Source: Aulostomus chinensis (Eukaryota > Chordata > Actinopteri > Syngnathiformes > Aulostomidae). Taken from it: a DNA stretch of 64,000 nucleotides. The DNA is taken from the NCBI GenBank assembly GCA_037954235.1, contig JBBMOA010000022.1:3981001-4045000 (forward strand). Direction: 5' to 3'. Positions 52,461-63,200 of this stretch are shown one piece after another; positions within the stretch are counted from its first letter, which is position 1, and every line of letters starts with the position of its first letter. The position numbers and the translations under genes are program-made. A model generated the notes under the pieces. That model worked only from the letters and a program-made list of their open reading frames with translations. It was not told where the DNA came from and did not search any database.

Positions 52461-53586
52461 ACACCCACCACCACCACCACCACCACCCGGCCCCGCCCCT
52501 TTCCCCTCCCTCCCGCCGCATATCAATTAGAAAGCAATGAGACAAATCCATACAGCATTAACACACTATGGAAAGCAAAAACAAAAAATATATATATTCT
52601 CAAAGTCAGTTTGTTGAGGTTATTCCCTATTTTATCCATCCAGGAAAAGAAAGTGAGAACACGCCGAGGTCGCCGGCGGAGGGGAGGGGGAGGGGGGGGC
52701 AGTTTCTGTCTGTCAGTACAAGAACAGCATCACAGTTAAAGACGGACGGACAGACGAGACGTCTCCCCTCGTCCCCCCTCTTGGTTTGTATTTGGTTTAC
52801 GGATCAGTCACTCATACATAACTAACAGCAGTAGTAGTAGCTTTTGGTTTTGGGTTACTTTTTGGTTTTTTGGTCCGCCGCTTCGAGCGTACCTCCTCTT
52901 CCTCCTCCTCCTCCTCCTCTTCTTCTTCTTCTTTTTCCCCTGCAGCTTTTCGTACCTCCGCTCTTGATCACCTCTCCTCCTCTTCTTCTCTTTTCTTTTG
53001 GCCCTTTGATGTGATCTTAAGAGACAAAGGAGAGGGGCAGATGGGAGGAATGGACGGAGGGCAGGGGTTTGGGGGCAGTAAAGGGGAAAGCCAGCGCTTC
53101 GCCTCTTTTTTCTTTTGTTCTTTTTTTTATTTGGACTTCTGCTTGTTGAGTCTATGTGTTTTTCCCTTTGACACGGCTGAGGTTTTGTCTGGACACTCGT
53201 CTCCTGGGTGAATCCGGAGACAACCCTGCCAGAGGCGATGCTTTGGTATCCAAGAGTGACTGTGGTGGTAGATGAGCAGTCTGGAAGATGACATGGTGAT
53301 GATGATGATGATGATGATATGGGTGCTAATAAATAAAACGAGGCAAGTAATACTGGAAAACCTCAGTCCACATGTACCAGTGGTGTCTACTCTCTGTGTA
53401 TGAACAGTGTTGAGTGGGTGTACTTTGGTTTGAGCAAACATTACAGGTAACACTGATGATGACACTAGAGAGGATGGTGATGGTGACGAAAATCCTGATC
53501 GACTTTGGCAGCAAAAATAAAGCAAACAACTCATCACCACCAAAAGCTAAAACAAATCGTGCCAATACGACGAGTCCAGAAAAACA

Positions 53587-53935
53587 CGGCAACTTTTTGG
53601 GGAAACGCGCTCATTAACCAGCCGACTCAGAGCCAGACAAGAAGATAGAGACCCTTCTCTCCTGTGCCGAGACCCACAGAGACAAGCTAACCGCTAGTTC
53701 GCGTTCCTGCCTGGTAAAGGAAGGTTTGTTGCAGGATGTGCTTACTGACGGAGAATTGTTGGGTGTAGATTCATTGAAGGAGTGAGGTGCTGGACCTGCT
53801 CTACTTGGAAAGTTTCATGAGAGAACTTTTGTTGTGATTTGGCGCCACACAAATAAAACTGACATGACTTAGCACAGTTAATGGCGGTGGATGGTAAGTG
53901 TTAGCATACCTCCATCAAAAGTCGTCAAATACGCT
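53587..53935 (+). repeat. Teleost dispersed repeat, copy B, interrupted
   Basis: The left half (53587-53704: GGCAACTTTTTGGGGAAACG, 'AGAGCCAGACAAGAAGATAG', 'AAGCTAACCGCTAGTTCGCG') and right half (53870-53935: 'TAGCACAGTTAATGG', 'GTGTTAGCATACCTCC', 'GTCAAATACGC') match copy A in order. About 165 unrelated bases lie between them. Confidence 0.65.
53705..53869 (+). mobile_element. Short element nested in copy B
   Basis: The insert ends TTTTGTTGTGATTTGGCGCC ACACAAATAAAACT, which I recognise as the 3' end of a common teleost short interspersed sequence ('GTTGTGATTTGGCGC..ATAAATAAA'). Interruption of an otherwise colinear repeat supports a later insertion. Target-site duplications are not clear. 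Confidence 0.5.
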
Positions 53936-54444
53936 TCCCTATAACAGTCTCTGCCTGCATTGATATAACTAGAGAGCTGCATAACATTAATAGATATTGT
54001 AATGTTTGAGTCAGACCCATGGCCGGAACTGCTTTCCTGACCGGTGCAGTGATTTGACCTTGAACGTGTCATCGTAACCTCCGCCAAAACATGTGTAGAC
54101 GTCTAGAAGAAGGACTCATCATCAATCAGAGAGGACGAGGAGGACTGCTGTGAGGTTTATGGCTTCGTGGTGTAAACATGATTCTGACAACAAATACAGC
54201 AACGATAGTTCTAAAAAAAAAAAGCTAAAAAAAAAAGGCTCTGGTTTCAGAACGAGCATCGGTTTCTGCGGACGCGCATCAGGATCCGACTGAAACTGAA
54301 CAAATGTGGACCAGCGCATCTCTAACTCCTCTCTGGCTCTGGAGGCGATGGACCATGACCCTCGAAGTTCCTTCATATGAAAGAAGATTCAAGCCAAATG
54401 GGATTTATTTGACATGTATGTTTGATTCTATCCTATTGAGGTGT

Positions 54445-54498
54445 CAGACGGGTGGGATGTTGCACTTCACACTTGTGTCTTTAAACCCCACCCGTCTG
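54445..54498. repeat. 12 bp inverted repeat with a 30 base loop
   Basis: CAGACGGGTGGG (54445-54456) and CCCACCCGTCTG (54487-54498) are exact reverse complements, within the region proposed as pou2f2 3' UTR. Confidence 0.9.
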
Positions 54499-55371
54499 CT
54501 GATCCAGGATGACGGACGAGAAACAGGAGGAGACCGATGACTTTAAAGCTGTAAGAGAGAGGTAGGTAGATATCCTGCATGTGGGCTCAGATGTTCAACA
54601 TTAATATCATGTAAGTGCCATGAAGAATAGAAAAAGAGATGTTCAGTAAATCTTCAACTAAAAGTCAAATCCTGAGTGAAATGGAGGATGTCTGGTGTGA
54701 AGTGGATGGAGCACTGAACTGATCCTGGTCGGATCAGGATGCAAAAGTCTTTTTGAACTAAAGCTTTTCTCTCCGTTTGTTGTTTTTTTTTTTTTTGTCT
54801 TTTTTTTTTTGGTTTTCAGTTTTTGGTATTTGGAGATTTTGGTTTTCGTCTTTGTTGTGTTTCTCTTCGAGCATCTGTTGAAAATTTGGTAGCAACCATG
54901 TGACCTTCTGGGCTTGTTAAACAAGTCTTTTTTTCTTTTTTTTTTTTAATTTGCCGCCCGTCTTTCACACACTTCTTCTCATCCCTGCCCTCTCCCAGTT
55001 TGTTTTCACTCTCCAGCCAATAAAAAGCCTGACGGAAGTTTTCTGATGCCCAGCTCAGTGCCACCTCTCCAGCTGTAGATCATTATTTGGTTTCAGATTT
55101 CCTCCCTCCATTCTGCAGTTCTCTCTATCCTCTCCATCCTCCCTCTCTCTTTGCTTCCTCCCCTCGTCCATTTGTGTATATTTTTGGCTTTGGAGGACTT
55201 CAGCGGGGACACAGAGAGAGAGAGAGAGCGAGAGAGAGACAAAACGAGAGACGGATCAGACAGAGAGATGGCTTTGGTTGAAAGGCGAGGTTGTAAATAG
55301 AAATTCTTAAAGCTTCCTCCTTCCTCCTCCACATCCTCCTCTGACACCATACTTTGGCTGTCAATCAGCGG

Positions 55372-55745
55372 TCACTCTGCCATGGCCCCTCCCAGGGGCG
55401 GCGGCGAGGCTTCGCTGAAGGAACAGAAAGAGGCGGGACTTGAACAAGGAGACTCCCCAGGGCATGAGGTCGGGCTCGTGAGGTTGCTGGTGCCGGGGGG
55501 TGGAGACTGGCAGAAGGAGGGTCTCGGGCCACACCCTCCACCGCTGCTGCTGACCAATCCCATGGCAGGTGTGGATGCTGTCACCATGGAGCCTGTCACC
55601 ATGGGGAGGAGGGTTGGGCGGTTGAGGAAGAGCGATGGCCGTAGAGAGGGAGGGACAGCAGGACCCCCAGGTCCCCCTAGAAGCATGTGACCCGCTCCCC
55701 CCTCCAGGCTGGAGATTGACAGTTGACCACTGTTGGCTGCGAGGG
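55372..55745 (-). CDS. pou2f2: pou2f2 last coding exon
   Basis: Acceptor CCAG ending at 55746. It completes an Ala codon and encodes LAANSGQLSISSLEGGAGHM, then LLGGPGGPAVPPSLRPSLFL and a Ser/Pro/Gly/Cys-rich tail ending PPPLGGAMAE, with TGA at 55374-55372. 124 whole residues. It matches the long Oct-2 C-terminus ('ALASGGTLPLTSLDG', 'SPLFLN', final Ala-Glu) rather than the short isoform end. Confidence 0.9.
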
Positions 55746-56460
55746 CTGGTCAGGATAGAAGAGAGGAAGACGAAGGGAAGACAGAGGAAGGACAGGAAGA
55801 AGGAAGGAAACAAGAGTGAGTTGAGGGGCGAGAAAGAGGAGTAGAAAGTGGGAGCAGGAAGTAGAGAAAGATAACAGAGGGATAGAAATAAAGTGATGGA
55901 GAGAAAAAAACAAACGGAGTGAAGGTGGAGAAAGGAAAGAAGACAAAAGGAAAATTCCAGAGACAAAAATAGTGGTGAATGACAATCAGGTAGAGAGGAG
56001 GAGGAGGAGGAGAAAAAGAAAAGAGGACAGCAAAGTCATTAACATGTTGACATGAGTTACAGGAGAGAAATCCCCAAACTGCTGATGAAGATGATGATGG
56101 TGACGATGATGATGGAGACGCAGGGACGCACAGAGTTGACGAGACATCTAGGAAGAAACACTGGTAGCGGTTTTGCTCATGTGAACACACAAATTCTTCG
56201 TTTTCTCTCTTAGTTTTTGCACAATCCTGACAGACAGACAGACCACGACTTGGACAGACTGTTCATCCAACGACCACTTGAGGATGTGAACTCCGACTAT
56301 TTCACGTCACGGTTTCAGCAGTGACGGTAAAACTCACTCTATTCCAACGAGACATGGCACCCTGAAAGATTCTGCTGCACACGTGAGAAAAGTCACTTTG
56401 AACTGGGAGTTTAGAGCTGAACAGTTTAATCCATGACCACACCACCAGTGTAAACATTTG

Positions 56461-56495
<35 letters not shown>

Positions 56496-57243
56496 TGCCC
56501 CCAAAGGGACTCAAACCTGAATGCCTTTCATTTCAACCTCCTCTTTCTCACCTCGACGTTTAACTCTACAAAAGCCAGCAGCAGCAGTTTCCCTCTCGTG
56601 GACACACGGCCTCGAGGAGTGGGCTCGGAGTGACAGAGCGCAGGAAAAGGGGGAAGGTCTAGATCGGCGGGGTGAGGGGAGGCACCATAGGATGGATTCA
56701 AAGCAGAGCTTGACAAACCTTATTTGTGATGCTTGATTGATTTGGCAGCAAATCTCTCAAAGAGGGACTTTTGAGTGGAAACGGGTTATTTAGCCAGCAG
56801 GCCTCGATATTAGAATGGAGGGATTGTGCTTGTTCAACTGTTTACCGAGCGCTGACCTGGTCTCCTAAGCTTTGCCATGAGGGGCTCTTGTCACTTCCTG
56901 ATAATAGAAGGCTATTGTATGAGAATGAAATTGAATCTTTCACCATACTGAGACATTTTGTTTGTGCTGAGGAGAGGGAGGAGGAGGAGGAGGAGGAGCA
57001 GTGTGTGCCAGGCTGGGCACTGGCTACTGTGGTCCGAGGCATTGCGGAGAAATTCATTTCAGGGGTGAAATGGGAAGGAAGCTCACGAAGGCTCACTGAG
57101 CTGGGAGGCAGAAACTACACTACACCGCATACACACATCAACACACACATGCACAAACACACACCTTGCATGGTCGCCAGGGGGTTGCTGCCAATGAGAG
57201 CTGGGTTCATCCCTGTGCTTACTCCCATCATTGTGTTCCTGCG

Positions 57244-57291
<48 letters not shown>

Positions 57292-60200
57292 AGGAGAAAG
57301 AGTTGGCAGGTCATGTGATGTAGACTTGAAGGCTTCAATCTCTCCTCTAATGTCCACGATCACCGCCATCAACACACTCACCCAGTGTTGAGTCCGTGAG
57401 CCCCAAGACTGGGAGGGGCGGGGCTGGCTGTGCTATGAGGGGGCGGAGTCACAGAAGAAGAGGTGGAGCCGACCACAGCCGTGCTGACAGGAGTCAGGGG
57501 GCAGGATGCTGACGGTGACAAATTGGCGGCTGAGAGGAAGAGAAGAGGAGCGATGAAGACGCTGTGTATCCATGTCACCGTAAAGATGAGTGACTGCTGA
57601 ATAAATACGAGGCTGACACAGTTCTTCATTAGCGCCCTCAGCTTCTTTAATGTCAGTAGATATTAGCCTTGGCTCAACACGCCGATAAATTTCCGTCTGT
57701 TTGTTACCTGTCAAGTCATCTGTCATACATGTGAAGCGAGGATAGCTCACACTTTAGCCCAGCTCTATCAATCACGCCGACGGGAGGTACACAACTCCAG
57801 ATAGGCCTGCTGCTCCAGTGATGCTGCTGAAAACTAGACTTGTGTTTTCTCTTTTCTATTTCAGTCCTCTATCGCTTCAGTCTTCTATTTTTGAAAGTGC
57901 TTGATCACATCAGGAAATTGCTCAGACAGGTCCGAAAAAATCAACTTCTTCCTTCTAACGTTTTATCTTCCTGTGACACGCATCTCAAGATAAATGGAGA
58001 CCACAGCTCACCTGTTGTGCTGAGGCTGGTGGTGACCTGGGACACACCATGACTCGATATCTAGGGGAGAGAGAGAGAGAGACAGAGGGAGAGACAGAGG
58101 GAGAGACAGAGGGAGAGACAGAGGGAGAGACAGAGGGAGAGACAGAGGATAAATGTCCATCCACCTCTGGACTAAATATCAACCTCAGAAATATATCAAC
58201 AAAGAGAGATGTTGGACCGTACCATGTGCGGGCTGTAGCAGGTGGCTTTGTGCGTCACAACAGGCGAGGTCTGACTGGGCAGGGGAGGGGTGGTGCTGCT
58301 GGAAGGGTTGATGCGTTTCTCTTTCTGCCGGCGGTTGCAGAACCACACGCGAATAACCTCCTTCTCCATGTTGAGCTGCTCTGCCATCAGTAGGATCTCC
58401 TCCGAGGTAGGCTTCTGGTTCTGAGAGCAAAACACACATGAGGATGAAGGCTGCTGGGAAAGTGAGCTGGGCAATACACCTCACACACACACACACTTAG
58501 TCCTTTTATGATTATTCCCTTCCTCTTCACCCACTTTTTGAAATAAATGTCTGTACTTCTTACTCCCTATGTTCTACAGGAAGGAATGTTGAATATGCTG
58601 AACCATTAACGAGAAAGTTTTAGCCAAATTAAGCAAGAATTGGTCAGAGGATTGGAATGTTGACTTTTGACACATTGGCACTTGAGCGCCCAGCTTGAGC
58701 TGAAAAAAAGTGTCATTTAGGGCTGAAAGATTTGGGAAAATATCTAATTGTGATTATTTCAATTAATATTGTAATTGCAATATGATTCAGAATAATAGAC
58801 AGAACGAAGCAGAATTGAATCTGAATTTGCATTCATGCTGGTTCACTCTGAGCAGGACATTGAAATTTACTGAAAAGTTTCTTTTCTTCTTCTTTTTGTT
58901 TAATATTGAACTCTGACAAAAGTTTTTTTTGTTGTTGAGTGCTGGACTCTTTTATTTTTGATGATTCTTGAACTCTTGCTTGAACTGTTCTAGACTTGCC
59001 TGTAAGGGACATTTTTGTTGTTGGATGTAGGTTTGTGTCTCAGTTGTGTTTCGGCTTGAACTTTCACTGTGTTTGCTGCTCTCCTTGCGTCTCTGTGTTT
59101 GGTAGTTTTGATTCAAAGGAAAGAGTTCATGACAAAGCACACACAGGTTCATGTATCCTTGCAGGGGAATGAACTCACACCCAGAACCTGCCTGCTGTGA
59201 GGCAGTCTGCTACAATGTTTGTGCCTTAAACCTTCTCTAAGCGTGATTATGTTTGTCAGAGGACAAAGTTGTTGTCACCGTGCTGAAGTTGCGCTCGAGG
59301 ATGACACGGACGTTGGTCTCAATGCTGGTGCGTTTCTTCCTGCGTCGGCCAGGTAGACCTTCAATGCCCAGCAAGGGGGAGGAGATAGAGGACGGGCTGG
59401 GCAGCATGCTGTCTACCGCCATGGTTTCTTTTAGGGAGATGAGGAAAAGCAGGAGAGAAAGAGAAATAAGAACGCAGAGGTCAACAGATGACAGAAGAGT
59501 GAAGAAATTATTTGTTTGGAAAATAATGGCGAGGATTTCCCTCTCAGCGCTTTTCTTGGAGTACTGCATCTGTCCTCTACACACATGCATATTTTTTGCC
59601 AAGCACTGATGTGCATAAAAATAAACAAACTTTAGCCCGCTGGTCCAATCCTGATAAAAAATGTTTCAGATGCTTCCATTGTTCACTTTCTCCCCCCCTA
59701 AACTGTAAAAGTTCATTTCAATTAAAATGGCTAAAATCAACACTTAACTTGCTCCACCACCAGATATTTGATTTGTTATATTTAGCGCAAAATAAAAAAA
59801 AACAAAAACAAAAAACTTCAATGTTCATAAAAATACCAAAACTTTAACATCATGGTTGATGTTGACAACTTTTCTATCAAAAGTTTTGAAAACAGAGCAC
59901 CAGTTTGTTTGTGTAAGTATGCTAGCACTTCCCATTCATTACCATTCCTTTTGCTAAGCTAACAAGCAGTTCTCTGGTCTTTGAGAGAAGGGGATACATT
60001 TTCTTGTCTGTCTTGTGTATTTTCCACAAAGCTGGCATGGTTCTTTGCCATCAATCTTTGTAAAAATAAACTCCAGACATCTCTGCTGTCGAGATGCAGG
60101 ACGCACACTCCGGGAGTTTTCTCTTGATAACTGATTTTTTGGTCAAATCTGCCTTTACATGCAGCCTCAGAGATGCCTGAGTGATAGTGAAACTATGATG

Positions 60201-63200
60201 GGTTCCTCACCTGTCACTAGACAAATGTAGATATAGATACAAATACTAAACATTGCGACATGCTTTTGGAGTCAAAAGGTTTTGAGTTCAAGACCCAGGT
60301 GCCTTGTTATGGATTATTTGTGTTTTCTTCTTGTTGAATGATGTTGTGCTCAGTCGCGCTGCTGTGTTTCACCTGCGTCACTCAGCCACTTCTCCAGCAG
60401 CGGTTTCAGCTTGCACATGTTTTTAAAGCTCAGGTTGAGGGCTTCAAAGCGTGAGATGGTGGTCTGGCTAAAGTCATTGCCATAGAGTTTGCCCATCGCC
60501 ACACCGACGTCTCCCTGATAGACACACACAAACAGGATAAGGGACACAACCCATACAGCAGTGCTTTTAAGCTAATAGGCTTCTGTCTTTCACCTGGGTG
60601 AACCCCAGCTTGATGCGCCGTTGTTTGAAGGTGCGAGCGAACTGTTCCAGCTCCTCCAGGTCGCTGGGTTCTTCCCCCATGTGACCCCCGTGACCTCCAG
60701 GAGTCAAAGCAGAGTTCAGAGAGGAAGGCATGGTACTGCTGGATGCTGAGGTAGCTCCAACAGACGTCACGATGCCGCTGCCACCCGTGGCACCTATGGA
60801 GCTGCTACTGCTGCCACCTCCACCGCCGACGACATCACTGCTCTTTTCCCTCTGCGACATCAGGTAGAGACAACAGACAAACACGTTTACTTCATCATAA
60901 TGTAACTGTTTAATGCGTAGAGCTCAAGCATATGAAGCCCAATATATAGAATTAACCCTTTAGTAAATTAAATTATCCAGCAGCCAATGCATCTGAGAAA
61001 ACTGTCTTCGCTTTACAGGAATTTAGAGAAGTTGGGATGTTTTTTCCAGCCCAGGGACCACGAATACATATCAGGTAATCAGCTAGGATCTTATTATTCA
61101 GTACCATGAAGATCTGAAAAGATTCACTAGACCTCATGTAAAAAAATGTGTCTATTTCTGATGTAAACAAGAGAAAAAAACACTGTACTTAATCACTGGG
61201 GTTCATGTTTAACCTCTGCCTGCCACTGGGTTAAATAAAAAGATGCGTACTGTACGTCAAAGCAGGACCTGCCAGCTTCGTGGCGTGTTCACTAATTGAG
61301 CGAGCATCATGTATGACACCTGCTGCTACCCTGCTCATCTACATTTGCCGTCTCTATGCATAAGAACAAGTGGAGGAAACCCGCCGTGACACGACTCAAT
61401 CACAGACAAATGGAAAATCTATAAGGCCTCTCGGTCGTGTGACGATACATTCATGCATCAGGTTACAAGAGATAAAGGCTGCGAGGAGGAGGAGAGCTGT
61501 TTCACTCGGGTGTGAATATATTACCAAGATTCAAGGTCTTCATTGAATTCAGGAAACTCAATCTACTATGAAAAGAAGCAGAGAATGAATTTATCTGCAG
61601 CAAATAGGCAAACAGATTGTGACAGCAGAGGTCGGCTTTAAACATGAGGTGACTTTCGCTCTTTTGCTGCGTGAACAGGAGCTCGAAGGACAATCAAGTG
61701 CGCTTTCTGCAGGTGGTTCTAGCAGATAGATGCACACTCTGATGTTGGAAGATTTAGCATCTATGTAATTCACAAGGGTATCGACCAATCTAACAGTCTA
61801 CTGAGGACCAATTTAGTAATCAATCTGTCCCAAATGAGCCATCTGTCACTGCTAACTTCAACCAATCAGATCAATGAACCAGTTGAGCAAAAACAGCTTT
61901 TCCAATAAGAGAAGTCTTGAGGGAAAGATTTGCGTAGCACAGTTTCTTTGAAAGAAGAGCAAAGTGTTCCTACATCCTCCGTCTAGGCGAGCCTTTAAGG
62001 AGCTGCTGTTGTTGGTGTGACAGCAGTTCCTTCTCATTGCCCTCATGGCTAAACCACACCTGGTTCTCCAAAAGGGCCAAAACACAATTCTGAAGGCTGA
62101 TTAGATGGTTCCTCTTATGAATCTGATGAAGTTGTGGAACCATCTGTTGAACAACGCTAGCTGTCGGCCAACAGGCTGATGGACCAGCACTGCTATCCCT
62201 GGTGGTCAGACTCTGACATGGATGTAAAAGTTCCACTCCTCTTGCAAGTTCTCATCAAGAGTGGTCACTCTGTCTTTCCTTCTTTCTCTTTCTCTCTGAC
62301 ATCCGCTGATATCCTACCTGTGCTTGGAGTCCCAGACGAGGCGGGGTTGTCAGTAGACCTCCTGGGCTTTGCTGAGGTAGCTGGATCAGATTTGGTGTTG
62401 AGAGCAAAGCTAAAAAAGAAAAGAAAAAAAAGAAAGATGAATCAACCAACAAAGCGATTTAACAAGGAACCAAAAAATGCTGCAGCAAGCAAACTAAAGG
62501 CAGTGTTTCAGAGGATCACGAGTCTCCAACGTTGAGCTCACCTTGCTGTTGCTGCTGTGCCTGTGTGGGCTGTGACAGGAGGAACTGGGCAGGAGACTGG
62601 AGAGGATGTCCCGGCATCAACACCAGCTGCTGGAGCTGCAGCAGCTGCTGGATGTCCTGCAACACAAACACACGATGACCCTCATTTATCAACTGAGCAT
62701 AGACAGTGCTCATAACAACCTCAGACCTGATGTGAGATTTGATCAAAGCCGCCGCTTACGTCCCTACTGATAATTGCAGAGGCGTGCATGGGAAAGGATC
62801 GAACGCTAACGTCCTGTCGTACATTCGTTAGATAAATGAGGGCCAAAAATACAGAGCAGCAACAAAAGATGTCACACAAAAAAAAACCATTGATATATTT
62901 AGGAAAGAACAGTGTCAATGGTGCAAGTAAAAGAAAAAAAATGATCAAGTTAAGAAAAATTTTGCAAATAGGTGAAAAATGATTATCATGCCTCACCTGG
63001 GCAGTGAGCTGGATTGGCTGTGACAGAGCCAGCTGTGGTGGTGGAGGCGGGGCTTGGACCGTTTGCTCCTGCTTGTTTGGATGCTGCTGCTGAGATTGTG
63101 ATTGGTTCTGCTGCTGCTGGTTGGCCTGTTGCTGCGCGGCAGCGTGGGCAGCGTGAGCTGCATGGGCGGCGTTGGACTGTTGGACAGCAGCCGCCAACAG

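Larger units (their letters stand above)
47590..55371 (-). other. Possible long 3' UTR of pou2f2
   Basis: About 7.8 kb downstream of the pou2f2 stop with no recognised exon and no other gene start. It carries many low-complexity U-rich or CA-rich blocks and several minus-strand AATAAA signals, including a run of them at about 48298-48325 and others near 47593 and 54404. Mammalian POU2F2 mRNAs have 3' UTRs of several kb (from memory). The real polyadenylation site cannot be chosen from sequence, and interspersed repeats at 53587-53935 show that not all of it is unique. Confidence 0.3.

Noticed and set aside
55361..55966. Open frame of 201 codons, minus strand
   Set aside because: It overlaps the last pou2f2 exon in the wrong frame and runs through the acceptor into the A/G-rich intron.
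56771..57391. Open frame of 206 codons, plus strand
   Set aside because: Antisense shadow across pou2f2 exon 11 and CA microsatellites, with a poly-Glu run from a GAG repeat.
58049..58393. Plus-strand frame with repeating Glu-Thr-Glu-Gly
   Set aside because: Translation of the 12 bp intronic repeat, antisense to pou2f2 exon 8.
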